Assembly (NCBI GenBank): GCA_900491605.1
Contig: UESW01004359.1
Coordinates: 265,447 to 329,446 of the forward strand
Length of the DNA: 64,000 bases
Direction: 5' to 3'
DNA from: Calamus simplicifolius
Taxonomy: Eukaryota; Streptophyta; Magnoliopsida; Arecales; Arecaceae
The first letter of the stretch is position 1; each line of letters starts with the position of its first letter. Positions 1 through 12,057 of the stretch are shown one piece after another. Position numbers and translations under genes: made by a program. The notes under the pieces were generated by a model. That model worked only from the letters and a program-made list of their open reading frames with translations. It was not told the origin of the DNA and did no database searches.

Positions 1-420
1 CCGAGCTGGCAAAGAAGAAGGAGCCCAAAGGTCCCGATAGGCACCGACCCGTCCATCGGCCGAGTCCGCCTCGCCGCCAAAGAGCTCCCCCACTGCCGCC
101 GAGGAATCGCTCCCGGAGCCCACCCAGGCGGTTCGATCGCTACACTCCGCTAACCGTGCCCGGGCGTAGATCCTCATGGAGATAGAGCACCAACTCCCCC
201 GGCCAGCCTCTCCGAGGGAACCCAACCCGAAGAGACCCCACCAAGTACTGTCGCTACCACCGGGAGCACGCCACGATACTGAAGAATGCTGGCAGCTGAA
301 AAATGAAATCGAGAGGCTGATCCAGCGGGGCGCTGAATCAGTTCAGGAGGGCACCCGAGCCAGGACAAGGAGGTGACCGCCAGCCCGAGCCTCAACAACC
401 TCCTCCTCCACCAAATCCGC
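1..420 (+). pseudogene. gag C-terminus with zinc-knuckle remnant (element A)
   Basis: The first bases continue an Arg/Pro-rich gag tail that matches element B at about 16520-16800. Near 250-290 lies the nucleocapsid motif, in B of the form C-x2-H with a following G-H and C (CHYHREHGHDTEEC), but in A a short deletion has broken it so that the two halves lie in different frames. No start codon is in view. Role by family: capsid and nucleocapsid of the virus-like particle. Confidence 0.75.
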
Positions 421-422
421 CC

Positions 423-1246
423 GTGATCGGCCGCATCAACATGATCGAAGAGGCCGGCGGGTCGAGCCCCAGGAACGATGGTGAAGGATCAGCGCCAAAG
501 AAGGCACGGACGGGCGAGCTCTCTTTCTCCGACGATGATCTCCAAGGGATACAGTTCCCCCATGATGATGCATTAGTTGTATCCCTCAATTTGAATAACT
601 ATGATGTAAGTCGGATCCTTGTTGACAGTGGAAGTTCGGTGAATGTTCTGTACCTCGATGTGTTTGCCAAGATGAAACTACTCATGGAAAACCTTCGAGC
701 CGTGGATTCCACCCTAATGGGATTCACAGGCGACGTCATCATCCCGGAAGGGGTCGTCACCCTGACGGTCCGTGCAGGAGCCTGGCCCCTTGTGGCCACT
801 ATTTATACGGACTTCCTAGTGACCAAACTCAGGTCCCCATACAACGTAATATTCGGCAGGCCCGGCCTAATGTCCCTCAAGGCAGTTGTCTCCATCCCAC
901 ACTTATCCATGAAATTCTCCACCGAACAGGGAGTTGGAGTTGTTCGAGGAAGTCAAGCCATGGCTCGGCAATGCTTCATTACCAGCCTTCAGTCCAGAGT
1001 GCCGAATGTTGACGGGCTAGACGCTCGGGAGGACTTCGCCGAACAGCGAGGAGAACCAGCAGAGGAACTGGAGGAGGTGCCATTGGATGAGGCTCGTCCC
1101 GACCGAACCATAAAAATCGGGTCGCTGACCAAGGGCGAACCTCGGCATAGATTGATCAGATTTCTCCGAAGCAACGCTGACGTCTTCGCCTGGTCCACCC
1201 CTGACATGCCGGGATCAGCCCCGAGGTTCTCGTCCATCGTCTCAAT
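423..1246 (+). pseudogene. gypsy aspartic protease region (element A)
   Basis: An open frame runs from 423 to 1328. After a Ser/Lys-rich linker it reads LNNYDVSRILVDSGSSVNVL near 590-650; DSG is the catalytic triad of the retroviral-type aspartic protease, and the later FGRPGLMSLKAVVS stretch is typical of Tat protease C-termini. The protease cuts the Gag-Pol polyprotein. The frame changes near 1240, upstream of the reverse transcriptase, where B and C read differently, so Gag-Pol cannot be made as one chain from this copy. Confidence 0.8.
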
Positions 1247-1930
1247 GTGGACGAGATGCACAGGCCCGTCAAGCAGAAGAAGAGGAGCTTTGCCTCGGAA
1301 CGACAAAAGGCCATTGAAGAAGAAGTAGATAAACTCATCAAGGCAAACTTCGTCCGAGAGGTAAATTATCCAAGCTGGCTATCAAACGTCATCATGGTGA
1401 AGAAGTCGAACGGTAAGTGGAGGATTTGCATCGACTTCACTGACCTCAACAAAGCCTGCCCGAAGGACAGCTTCCCTCTTCCCCGGATCAACCAGCTCGT
1501 GAACGCCACCTCAGGTCATCAAATGCTGTCATTCATGGACGCTTATTCGGATTACAATCAGATCTGGATGGCCCCCGAGGATGAAGAAAAGACCGCCTTC
1601 ATAACCGACTAAGGTACTTACTGTTACCGCGTCATGCCCTTTGGTCTTAAAAATGCAGGTGCCACCTATCAAAGGCTGGTTAACAAAGTATTCAAGGAGC
1701 AAATCGGCCAAAATATGGAGGTGTATGTGGACGACATGCTGGTCAAGAGCAAAGAAGCATCACGGTATGTCGAGAACCTCTCAGAGAGCTTTGCAACGCT
1801 CAACAAGTATGGGATGAGGCTCAATCCGACCAAATGCACCTTCGGCGTTAACTCCGAGAAGTTTCTCGGCTTCATGGTCTCCTAGCGAGGTATCGAAGCT
1901 AACCCCCATAAGATTCAAGCTCTCCAACAA
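1247..1930 (+). pseudogene. reverse transcriptase domain (element A), two stops
   Basis: One frame holds all RT landmarks: VMVKKSNGKWRICIDFTDLNK near 1390-1450, the FMDAYSDYNQI block near 1530, MPFGLKNAGATYQRLVN near 1634 and the catalytic YVDDMLVKSKE near 1725. It is broken by TAA at 1610-1612 (element B has an Arg codon) and TAG at 1883-1885 (B has Gln CAG). The catalytic aspartates are still present, unlike in B. The enzyme would copy element RNA into DNA in the cytoplasm. Confidence 0.9.
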
Positions 1931-3064
1931 ATGGCGCCCCCGGCATCTATTAAAGAGGTCCAGCGCCTAACTGGGAGGATAGCGGCTCTTAACCGCTTTG
2001 TGGCGCGTTCGGCCGAGAGATGCCTCCCCTTCTTCAAAACCCTCCTGAATGCCAAAGATCATTTCAAGATCTCAAGAAATACCTCGGCTCGCCCCCACTC
2101 AGCAGTCCGAGCCCGGGCGAGACCCTGTTCTTGTACCTGGCTATTTCAGAAGGAGTCGTCTGTTCGATGCTGGTCAGAGAGGAAAGCAAGGTCCAAAAGC
2201 TGATTTACTATGTCAGCAGGTTGCTCTGCGATGCGAAGACAAGATATAGCAGGATTGAAAAAATGGTGTTGGCCTTGATCACCTCAGTTCGGAAGCTGCG
2301 ACCGTACTTCCAGGCACATTCTATGACGGTCATGACCGACCAACCCATTAAGGCGGTGGTCCACCGTCCCGAGACATCAGGAAGAATGACCAAGAGGGCC
2401 GTCGAGTTGAGCGAGCAAGACATCCACTTTCAGCCTCGCCCAGCCATCAAAGCTCAGGTGCTAGCCGATTTCCTCCTCGAGTGTACCATCCCGGAGGATG
2501 GTTCCACCCCAGACTCCCCCGAAGAACCAAAATCTGGAGCCCGGTGGCTCCTCCATGTCGACGGGTCATCTAACGCTCATCTTTCCGGTGCGGGCCTGGT
2601 TCTCACCAGTCCAGAGGGGCAGTCTTTGAATATGGCATCTGATTCTCTTTCCTGGCCTCCAACAATGAAGCTGAGTATGAAGCCCTGCTAGCCGTTCTTC
2701 GAATCGCCCGCAACCTGAAGGTGGAAAAGCTTAACGCCTTCATCGACTCGCAGCTAGTGGCTGGCCATGTACGAGGAGAGTTTGAGGCTCTGGAGCCGAA
2801 TATGGTTCGATATCTTCAAGAGGTGCAGAGCCTACTTCCCCATTTTTTGGAGTTTGAGATTACTCAGATTTCCAGATCCGAGAATGCCCGTGCCGACCTA
2901 CTATCCCGATTGGCGACTGCGGAGTCAATAGACGCCGAGCAAAATTTCCATCTAGAGACCCTGGAGAAGCTCAGCATCACGGAAGCCGACCGAATAATAC
3001 AAGTTGAAGCCGAACCATCATGGTTCGATCCCATTCTGAAGTACATCAAAGAAGGGTCGCTTCC
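1931..3064 (+). pseudogene. retroviral-type RNase H followed by archaeal-type RNase H (element A)
   Basis: The connection/RNase H part is recognisable by ITSVRKLRPYFQAHSMTV and AVELSEQDIHFQPRPAIKAQ (2280-2460). A second RNase H begins with ARWLLHVDGSSNAHLSGAGL near 2540 and continues with the DSQLVAGHVRGEFEA block near 2740; the D in HVDGS and the D in TDSQ/IDSQ are its catalytic residues. Two RNase H modules in tandem are the mark of the Tat lineage. Frames shift near 2055 and again between 2620 and 2700. The domain ends where the solo LTR begins. Confidence 0.8.
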
Positions 3065-3671
3065 TGATGAGGACATCACTTCGGACCAGAGTTTGGGTCA
3101 GTCGAACCAGTCCTTGGATGTTCCTGTACCAGCATCCCAGAGTCAGCAGGCCACATCAGGGAAGACTACACCAGATAATCTACGAAGGTCCAAGAGGTTG
3201 CAGAACAAATGGGCTTAAAATTTTCTGTGTCGGATTGGGCCCAAACTTGGCTGGTCACATGGAAATGGGCTGGTCACATGGAAACGGGCCGATGAGCTGC
3301 TGTGGATTTTGGCCATCCGGGCTCGTTTAATAGGAGTTTTAGGCCTTTTTTTCGTTTTAATGGCATAGTTGTAATTTTATTGAACTTCTGGTTTTAGGGT
3401 TTGGTCTCTTTTATTTAAGCTTGGTTTTGGGGGCGGCCGCAGAGGCATTGAACGATGAAAATTTTATGCTATTTCTCTTTTCTTTTCTGATTCCAAACAA
3501 TTGAATTGAAAATTCGATTGATCTTCCTTTGAAACTTCGGATTGTGAGTGATCAAATTCGAAGCTCTTCTTTCTCTTTTCTTGTCAAGATTTGAGCCAAA
3601 CTAGAACGAATTCTTTTCTCGCAGATTAGATCGTTCTTGAGTTGCAGGCGTTTGAATATCGCCCTGCATCA
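3065..3671 (+). mobile_element. Solo LTR of an unrelated retrotransposon inserted in pol of A
   Basis: The 607-bp insert starts TGATG and ends CATCA and is flanked on both sides by CTTCC (3060-3064 and 3672-3676). Element B shows the empty site: its pol runs straight through at about 19598-19610. The first about 150 bp are open and end in the basic motif RRSKRLQNKWA with a stop at 3216-3218, which looks like the C-terminus of a polyprotein reading into its own LTR, as in some chromoviruses. A TATA-like ATTTAAGC lies near 3413. No internal region remains, so this is the product of LTR-LTR recombination. Confidence 0.9.
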
Positions 3672-4862
3672 CTTCCATCCGACCGGAGAGAGGCTAGAAA
3701 GCTAAAGCTGCAGGCCGCCCAGTATGTGCTGATCGACGATCAACTTTACAAACGGTCCTTCTCCATGCCACTGCTCAGATGCCTCCGCCCGTCCGAAGCA
3801 GATTATGCTCTCCGTGAAGTGCATGAAGGGATTTGCGGCAACCATCTGTGAAGCCGGTCCCTATACCACAAGGTGCTACGACAAGGCTACTACTGGCCGA
3901 CCATGCAGAAGGATGCAAACGATCTAGTCCGAGCTTGCGACCCATGCCAGAGGCACTCAAGCATTCAAAGGCTCCCCTCCGTCGACCTAGTTCCTATATC
4001 CTCCGCTTGGCCCTTCGCCAAATGGGGGATGGACATCCTCAGCCCGTTCCCGCTTGCCACGGGGTAGCGAAAATTTTTATTTGTCGCCATCGACTACTTC
4101 ACTAAATGGGTCAAGGCGGAGGCGGTTGCACAAATAACCGAAGCACGGACCAGAGATTTTGTATGGAGGTCCATCATCTGCCGTTTCGGCCCACACACTA
4201 TAATCACAGATAACGGCAGGCAATTCGACAACCCTAAGTTCCACCAGTTCTGCGAAGAGCACGGAATCTGTCACCACCTCACCTCGGTCAGGCATCCGCA
4301 AGCCAACGGAGCGGCCGAAGTGACCAACAAGACCCTGCTTCAAGGGATCAAAGCTCGTCTTTCCAGAGCCCAAGGCAGGTGGGCGGACGAGTTGCACCAC
4401 GTCCTATGGGCCTACCGCACCACTCCGAGAGTCCCGACAGGCAAAACCCCATTCCGGTTGGCCTTCAGCATGGAGGCTATTATCCCTGTAGAGATAGGCC
4501 TCCCTTCACTGCGAGTGGAAAGCTACTCAGAGAAAACTAGCGACGAACAGCTCCGCACCAACCTCGACCTGATAGAGGAGATTAGAGAGAAGGCCCGGAT
4601 CAGAGTGGCTGCCTATCAACAAAGGGTGGCCCGCTACCATGCCTCCAGAGTCAAAGGGAAAGCCTTCCTGCCTGGCGATCTTGTTCTCCGGAAAGCCTCT
4701 GTTTCCAAACCACTGGAACGAGGAAAGCTGGCACCAAACTGGGAAGGCCCGTACCAAGTAGCGGAGATCGTTGGACCAGGGACCTACAAGCTGCAAGATT
4801 TAAGCGGAAAGTCCATCCCCCGAACGTGGAACTCGGACAATCTCCGTAAGTATTATCAATAG
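3672..4862 (+). pseudogene. integrase domain (element A), two stops
   Basis: A single frame runs from the end of the solo LTR to the terminal stop at 4860-4862. It has the H-H-C-C zinc domain (ALREVHEGICGNH, then CDPCQRH near 3940), the first catalytic D in WGMDIL near 4030, the second in ITDNG near 4205, the third, E, after ANGAAE near 4317, and a C-terminal GDLVLRKASV...GPY module. TGA at 3849-3851 replaces Gly and TAG at 4065-4067 replaces Gln of B. One in-frame 3-base deletion near 4187 also distinguishes it from B. Function by family: integration of element DNA. Confidence 0.9.
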
Positions 4863-5033
4863 GGTATATCCTTTATAAGTCCACTCCGTATACTTTATTA
4901 TACCTTCCTGTCGGCACATGTTTTCGTAATTCGCAACATGAATCATCATACGTTATATCGCCAAAAAATTGCAAAAAGAAATAGGTGCTGCTCACCAATT
5001 CTCGGCACAACCGAGTTACCTATTTGAACAAGA

Positions 5034-5345
5034 AATCTCCGAACCTCGGCTGGGCCAAGCAACGAATTCTCCGAACCTCGGCTGGGCCGAGCAACGAATT
5101 CTCCGAACCTCGGCTGGGCCGAGAAATGAATTCTCTGAACCTCGGCTGGGCCGAGCAACGAATTCTCCAAACCTCGGCTGGGCCGAGCAACCAATTCTCC
5201 GAACCTCGGCTGGGCCGAGCAACAAATTCTCCGAACCTCGCCTGGGCCGAGCAATAAATTCTCGAACCTCGACTGGGCAGAGCAACAAATTCTTCGAACC
5301 TCGGCTGGGCCGAGCAACAAATTCTCCGAACCTTGGCCAAAGCCA
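5034..5345. repeat. 32-bp tandem array with palindromic core, about 10 units (A)
   Basis: Units start ATTCTCCGAACCTCGG and carry CTCGGC-TGG-GCCGAG, a 6-bp stem with a 3-base loop. It lies 170 bp after the integrase stop. The same unit type fills larger arrays in B (20943-22200, 23396-24200) and related arrays in C and D. Confidence 0.95.
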
Positions 5346-5993
5346 AGGGCTACATTCTGCTGCTCGAGACCTCGGCCAAACTAGGAAGCGGCCTTAGCTA
5401 TCAAGTTCCTCGGGCCAACCGAGTAACATTCCCACGCCCTGGTCACGCCCGATGGCCGAACCATTGGCCGAAGGAGCAAAGTCCTCGCGCCTTAGTCGCA
5501 CCCCAGGACATCGTTTGAAGCAGGGTGACTTCTCGAGTATCCTATAAGTGAAAACGAAGACAAAGGCCTCCTGATACTCCGAAGGAAGTAAAGGGACTCC
5601 TAAAGAACCGCCTAGGTCCGCCACTGGTCTGGACAGAGACCAGTGACCCCCCAAGAAAACTTGGTTCGGATGCCGGCAACTCATAAGCCCCGGCCGACCC
5701 AAACAATGTTCATAGCTTAGCTCGGGTTCGGGTAGCTCACAAGCCCCGGCCGACCTAAGTATTCTTCTAAGCTATGTCCAGGATCGGGTGGCTCGCGCAC
5801 CCTAATTAAACCCGACTGTGGTCTCCCAAGACCTAGCTCGCACTTGGGTGGCCGGAAAAACCCAACCAACGTTCGCAAATGCTCTGGAAACAACAGAATG
5901 CACAGTATGAAAAATCTTCGTATTTACTGATTAAAAAGAAAAAAGAAGGACAACATAGGCGAAAGAAAGAGAAAGAAACAAAAAGAGCCCTCG
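5346..5993. other. Noncoding stretch between array and small antisense ORF (A)
   Basis: No supported gene. It holds loosely repeated phrases such as GGCTCGC/AGCTCACAAGCCCCGGCCGACC (three diverged copies, about 5670-5860) and an A-rich purine tract near 5915-5990 that lies directly downstream of the antisense ORF stop. Confidence 0.6.
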
Positions 5994-6302
5994 CTAAGGC
6001 TTGCTGTCACTTCCGAAAGCCGACAAATTCTCCAGGCGCTGGGAAAGCTCGGCGACTTATCGGTGGAGTGATATTATTTCCTCCCTTTGCCGGTCCACCA
6101 CCCGGCGTAGGGCCTCGACCTCCCTCGTGGTGATGGCAATGTACTCTTCGATGACCCTCTCGAGCCGCTGGTGGCTCGCAAAGGCCGACGCCAAGGCCTG
6201 TCCATCGACCGTAATGGTGGGACGGCCCCCCTCCGGATGCAGCAAGCCGTTGATCATCGCTCTTAAATCGTCGGATGACTGCTCTCCTCCTCGAGAAGCC
6301 AT
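5994..6302 (-). pseudogene. Small antisense coiled-coil ORF (element A), one nonsense codon
   Basis: The frame starts MASRGGEQSSDDLRAMINGL at 6302 and ends GSDSKP-stop at 5994-5996. The middle reads EEYIAITTREVEALRRVVDR, a strongly heptad-like helix. TAA at 6057-6059 interrupts it; element B keeps Gln at this point and the frame stays open after it, so the stop is a point mutation in an ORF of 102 codons. The same ORF occurs in B (22641-22942) with the same first and last residues. I know no family for it. It lies antisense to pol between the tandem arrays. Confidence 0.7.
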
Positions 6303-6799
6303 GTCGAAAGCTGTTCTAAGACTGAACCAAAGGGATGGCAAAGACCAACACCCCCCGTCCGTATTTATACTTTTCAAGCAAGTATTTTGATCAATCAGGC
6401 CGTCACCATCGACCCGTGAGAATTCGCCACGTATCACCGCTTTAATTGGCGCCTGCAGAATCCTAAAGGTCGTGCCCCATCCCAAGCAAAATCGGTAATG
6501 CGGGCGAACTGTTCAGGAACCCCCCTTTCTTTTCTCCGGGAACGGGGTACTTCCCAATTTGTCGGCCCCCCGCAATAAATGCTCCCAACACTTCCCCAAG
6601 CTCTTTTAAGCTGGCCGCCTTTCGGAAAGCGTGAAAAAGAAAGAGTTCCAGTGCCTGACAATAATTCGTTCCCTCGGGAGAGCTCGTGTCATAAATGAAG
6701 GGCGTAACCATGTACCTCCCGTTCCGCATTGATGCCCCTCACCGAACCCCGCAGAGACCTGGTATTATGACTCATAGTGACGACTAAGTCACTCCTTCG

Positions 6800-6915
6800 A
6801 GCTCTGAATCTTCGAACCTTGGCAGGGCCAAGTAACTAATCTTTGAACCTTGGCAAGGCCAAGCAACCGTTCTCCGAACCTCGGCAGAGCCGAGCCATAA
6901 ATATTCGGACTCCAA
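6800..6915. repeat. Short palindromic repeat block, 3 to 4 diverged units (A)
   Basis: Diverged units of the 32-bp family (CTTGGCAGGGCCAAG, CTTGGCAAGGCCAAG, CTCGGCAGAGCCGAG). It occupies the place of the long second array of B (23396-24200), so A has contracted or B has expanded here. Confidence 0.85.
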
Positions 6916-6999
6916 TGGGGTAGAGGCATGAATCTCCGAGCTTCGGCCAAAGTTAAGGAACGTATTCTACCACCAAACAACCTCTAAACCTCCATCTAG

Positions 7000-8500
7000 A
7001 CCCGGGCAGCTTACAAGCCCCGACTAGTTCGGATAGCGCGGGATCCTCGCCTAAAAACGAATGGGATGTCCTTATGTCCCACGGCCAGCGGCAACAACTT
7101 GGCACAAGAGAAGCAGAGATTGAGAAATAGAGCGAAACTTTCTTTATTTCATCGCCGTCAAAACTAATTACAAATGCCTGAGAGGCGTTACAAGAGCATT
7201 GAAGTGCATAAAATAAAGACGAGCACAAAACTCGGGCAACTGCTCCAAAGCAAATCTGGGCAACTGTGATGCTCCGACGTCCGGACCAACAAATCGGGCA
7301 AACCGCGAACAGTCAGCTCGAGCCGATAACGGGCGGGCGATATGGACCAACAGTTGCAGCCAGCTTCGGTAAATAATGATATCTCGGCGACCCAACCGGG
7401 ATATCAGAGTGATTGGAAAGGGTGGACGGGATATCACCCCTAACCACCCAACCGAGAGGCCCCCCGACGAGTAGGTAGGAAGCCCGCAGACCCTGGCGCC
7501 GGAACGCTCTCCCAAACCGAGTGTGTACTGCCCGTCCTTACCCAAACTCAAAGGCAAGGTATCTGCGGGCGACACTCTATCACCCCCTCCCCATGTGGCG
7601 AAAGATTCCCCAGGCGGGCAAGCCCAGGAATCCAAACCGGGGGAGGAGGTGAAATTTACACAACCCATGGGGAGCCCGCGTACACTTCCTACCGTACGTC
7701 ACCGAGGGGGGAACCACAAAGGACACACAGGAAGCACATATGTGTGCTCTCCGTGTGATCTCAGCGCCCCTCCTGTGCGCTCTCCATATGATCTCCAAGG
7801 CTCATCCCCTAAGGGCGAACCGCTCTTCGGCAGCTCCTTCATCACCCCAACTGTCTGGAGGCGAAGGGCTTATGAAAGGAAAGCTCAACCCTCCCACTCG
7901 CAACAGCGGAGAAATGAGCATGGCGGAAACTCCAATGGGGAAGGAAACTTTGAGGATGACCTAACACGACCCCCCTTTCCCCCTTTTTTATAGGCAAAAA
8001 TGAACCGGGGACAGCTATCAAGGCCGGAAGCCTCGAGATTCGAAACACCTGGCCCACGCCTCCACGTGGCCTCCCAGGATGAAAGCAGCGTCCCACCGCG
8101 CGCCAAGCCAATTGCCTGAATCGTGACGAACGCAAAGATTTCCTTTGATCCAGAATCATGGTTGTCGAATGCAGAAAATCGCCCGCCAATCTTACGGAAA
8201 CTGACAGATCCAGGGGATCGTCCTGCAAAAAAGATATCCTCCAATGGTGGGCGAATACCTGTATCACACGTCGAAGCAACCCACGTGGGAAAAGACCAGC
8301 ACAATAAAGGCCTCCCGGGAGGCTCCAAGGCAACTTTTTACTGACATCAGAGTCGTGTCATCCATTTCGGCAAAACGAAAATCAACTCGCCTGAGAGGAG
8401 ACAGAGCACTGACAAAACAATTAAGGGGTACGGACGCCGTGCGTTCCTCGGGAACAGACCCCCAGTCTAATCGCGCGCAAGGTCTAAGCATCGCCTAACC
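7000..8500. other. Conserved noncoding block shared by A and B
   Basis: This stretch aligns by eye with 24290-25650 of B, including the phrases TTCGGATAGCGCGGGATCCTC, AAATGCCT(G/T)AGAGGCGTTACAAG and CCCCCTCCCCATGTGGC. Open frames on either strand do not keep the same residues between the copies, so I do not call a protein. AATAAA-type signals on the minus strand near 7145 could serve an antisense transcript. Confidence 0.55.
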
Positions 8501-8559
8501 CCCCTTCTTGTGGGGTCAGAGCTATTCCTATACGTCAAAAACCAATTGAAGTATCCACT

Positions 8560-8685
8560 CCTGGTCGAGCTACTTTATCCTTCGGCCCCAATCGAGCTAC
8601 TTTATCCTTCAGCCCCAATCGAGCTACTTTATCCTTCGGCCCCACCTGAGCTACCTTGTCCTTCGGCCCCGAAAAGGCTATCTCG
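8560..8685. repeat. 27-bp tandem repeat, about 4 to 5 units (A)
   Basis: Units of the type TCGAGCTACTTTATCCTTCGGCCCCAA stand in tandem. B has a different short tandem repeat at the equivalent place (25690-25960), so this position is replaced in type but kept as repeat DNA. Confidence 0.85.
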
Positions 8686-8920
8686 TTCCTCGAATTTTGT
8701 CCACCAAGTTAAATCGTCCCACACCGGGCTGCGTCGATGTTCGACCTTTTCATCAAAACAGCCCCCACGCCTTGGCCTCTACCAGGGTATTTCACCAAAA
8801 CTCGAAACAAGGAACCATTCAGGAAAGACAAACAAATGGAAAATGGCCAATTTATTTATTGATCTCCGGTCGAATTACAAAGAAGAAAAGAGGAAAGAAA
8901 ACACATAATCCCCAAAGGGA

Positions 8921-11900
8921 TCAAGACTTGGGATCAACCCCAGCATCTCCAGCGGCAGCGTCAGCAGGGGCGTTGCTCGACTCTCCCTTCTTGAAGGTGC
9001 TACGACGAGATACGTCGGCGGTCGCATCAGTTCCCAGGATGGCATCGAGGTCAACATTAGATATTTCTTCATACTCGTCCTCCTCGACCCCCGGGGTGTA
9101 AGCATCATAATGTTCTGCATCTAGGCACGACAGGTCCAGGTCCGGGTAAGCCTGGGCAACCTTGGCCCTTGCCTCATCTTCACCAGTTGAAATGCGTCGG
9201 CACAGGCCGCCCTACATTCGTCGGTGAATTCGGTGGATTTCTTGTACTCCTCCACCGCCGAGGAGGCCCGCACATTTGCCTTGCTTAGTTGCTTCTCCAG
9301 TTCGGAGATCCTTCGGTGCCTCGAGGCCGCCTCCTCTCCGAACACCTCCAACCGTCTCTGGAATTCCTGCCTCATCTTATGCGTCTGCAGGCGAAAAGGG
9401 CTGAGTAAGACCGAAGACAAAAGGTCAAAATGAATGAATCCAATAGGGCCATACCTGATCCTCCCGCCGGGCTAACTCGCCCTCTAGCACGTGAACCCTG
9501 TTGAAAGCCTTAGACCTGGCCGACTGGCTCTGGCGAAGGTCCTCTTTTAGCTCGTCCACCTGGGTCTAGGTATCTCCAACTTCCTGACGGGCAAAGTCGA
9601 CCTCATCTGACAGTCGGGCAGCATGCTCATCCGACCATTTTAGCCGATCCTGTATGTGAGCAAGATCCTTACTTAGGCGAGTGAGGTGGTCATGCTGCCG
9701 CTAGCATTTGTGCTCTTCCTCCTCGAGCTGCTTACTCCAACCGGCCTTTAGCGTGGCTAGCTTTCAGCTGGTCCCACCTCTTATCAAAGTACAGCTGCAT
9801 GAACTTAACCTTGCCTTCATGTTCCGCCCTGACCTGAGCAAGCTCCAAATTAGCCTTCTCGGATTGCTCACGGAAGCCTTGAAGCTCGCCCATCTGAACA
9901 GTAAGTTGGGAGGCCCTTTCCCTCTTAGCCGCAAGGATCCTGTTGGCCTCCTCAAGCTCCCGCTGGAGCTCACCTACCTGTGCAACGAGTCAAGGGGCTT
10001 TCTCCCTCTCAGTTGCAAGAATTCTGCGAGCCTCCCCGAGCTCCCTCTGAAGGGTCACCAGGGCTCGAGAAAGTTTTTCAGTCGACTTCGTCCTCTCCTT
10101 GAAAAGATCGGCCTCATAGCGGGCCCGTGCCCAAGCTCCAACCGCCAGGTACAGGCGCCATTTCAATGCCCTCATGATCAGGGCGCCCTGCGAGAAAAAC
10201 ATGACACGCATAAAAGATAGCCGAGCTAACTAACCAAAGAGCCAATCTCGGTGCGGTAACTTACCCGAGACGCATAGTATGTGGCGATCCTTGTAAGAGC
10301 AAGGTCATCAATCTCGGGGAGGAGGAAAGCCTCGTTTGGCACCCCAACACTACGGAAAGCCACCTCGACAAGGACTTCCGGGTAACCCCCTCCAATTGAA
10401 GAACTCTCCTCTCCCTGGAATACGGACCGTATTAAAGCGGAAAACCTAGCGCTTACTTCCGGGTCGCGCGAATGGAAGTCTGCCCCCAGGGAACCATCCA
10501 GAACTCCCGCGACCCACGAGCTTCTTGATAGCCCGGCTTCCGTCGCCAGGGCCCTCGCTTGGGAAGCCTCGGACGATTCGGCTCCAACAAGGAAGACCCC
10601 GGCCGAAGCATCCCCCTTGCTCGTCGGCTCCCTTCCTTCTCCTCCCTCTTCTCCTTCCTCTTCTTCTTCTTCTGCTTCCGTCTCCCCAGAAATTTCCCTG
10701 TCCGCGATGGGCCCCTCAGGAACTTCTGCTCCCTCAGGAGCCCCCTGTTCCTCGGCAGGAGGCCCCTCACCAGAGAACCCCCCGCGAACTTCGATCGTCG
10801 GCGCCGCAGGTTCGGCCATCCCCTCATCGCCCATCGGCTCCCCCATCGACGGCCTAAGCCGGTCCTCAACAGCCGCAACCTCTTCCCCCACCTCGATGGA
10901 AGCGGAGGCTGCCCCCACTTCCTCCTGCGACCTCGCCGAGCGATCGGCCCCCAATGGGGGGAATCGGGCCGCCTCGCCTGCGGGAGCCCCCAGGCCAACC
11001 GGCATTTCCCCTTCGCCATCATCAGACAAAACGACGACAAGGGGGGAGGAAACCTCAGCAGCCTCCCCCGAAACCCACACGACTTCCCGATCTTCACGCC
11101 TGGATAGATCCTCCTCCGCCGCCGAAAGATCAGGCACCGCCAGAACTCCAGCCGCTTCGGTCAGCGGCGACGAAGAGCGCCGGCTATCACCATCTCCCCC
11201 GGTCCCCCTGGAGCGGGAGCCAGAAAGGCGAAGCCTCTTCTCTGACCGAGGCTTGCTACTGGAACTAGACCTCCTACGGCGTTTCCCCAGCTCCTCCCTC
11301 ATCTGGTTGGCGAGCGCCGACTTTTCGGCTGTAGGAGCAATACAACTCGCCCATTAGTTCACGTAGAAATCAGAGACAAGCCACACTAAACTATCAGCTA
11401 CGGGATAATACTCGCCGCGGGGATCGACGGGACTTAACCCGGCCGTGAAAAGAGCATCCTCCGATAAGAGAACGCTGGCTGAGAGCGCTTGATTGTTGCG
11501 CAACACAACCAAATCCCTCTTCTCCGAATCGGTCAATTCCGGGTGTGCTTCCAGATCCTTCACGTATTGCCCCCAGGCTCGAGGAAAATCCAAACCAATG
11601 TTCCCCCTGACTATGAGAAACCGCGACTTCCACTCCTTTATCGACGAAGGGTTATCCGATATCATCTTGAAAGACCTCCGGGGACCGATATAAGGCCATT
11701 CTGAGGCCCTCCCGAGACCAGATTAAAACACACCCTGAACAATGGGAGGGTCGCTGTCACCCCAAGATGCTTGCACAACGAAATGAACCCGATGAGGTTG
11801 CGCCAACTGTTGGGGGCCACCATGGTGAAACATATGTTGTAGAACCTCATCACCTCCCACCAACGGATGGAGGGGGAACCGGAGGCCTGCCCTCAAGCTT

Positions 11901-12057
11901 TCCTCATAGCAGAACGTTCCATCCTCTAAACCAGACATCACTCTATCCTCGCCATCGGAACCGACAAAACGACGTCCGGGGGGATCTTTTACAAGCGACG
12001 TATCCGCTCCAGATTAGCCAGGGTCACCTCCGAAACCTGGTCGCTTGGGCTCACCAT
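8921..12057 (-). pseudogene. Large antisense Transposase_28-type gene with introns (element A), disabled
   Basis: Exons inferred from homology and splice signals: 12057-11416, 11328-10265, 10187-9454, 9384-8921. Exon 1 starts MVSPSDQVSEV and holds FPLHPLV and MVAPNSWRNLIGFISLC, the Transposase_28 (PF04195) signature. Exon 2 is fully open: basic Ser/Arg stretch, then a Glu-rich acidic region, ending YYASR. Exons 3 and 4 are coiled coil (RRISELEKQLSKANV) and end in an acidic tail, with TGA at 8921-8923 and AATAAATAAA on the minus strand near 8851-8860. Intron 1 would use a GC donor (GCGAGT), the others GTAAGT and GTATGG; acceptors end CTACAG, TCGCAG and CTGCAG. Defects: TAA in exon 1 near 11990, a frameshift near 11940 and stops in exon 3. 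Function unknown; DNA/RNA binding or silencing control is only a guess. Confidence 0.75.

Noticed and set aside
10559..11357. Plus-strand open frames opposite to the antisense gene of A
   Set aside because: They are shadows of the GC- and Glu-rich minus-strand exon 2; no counterpart is kept in B.
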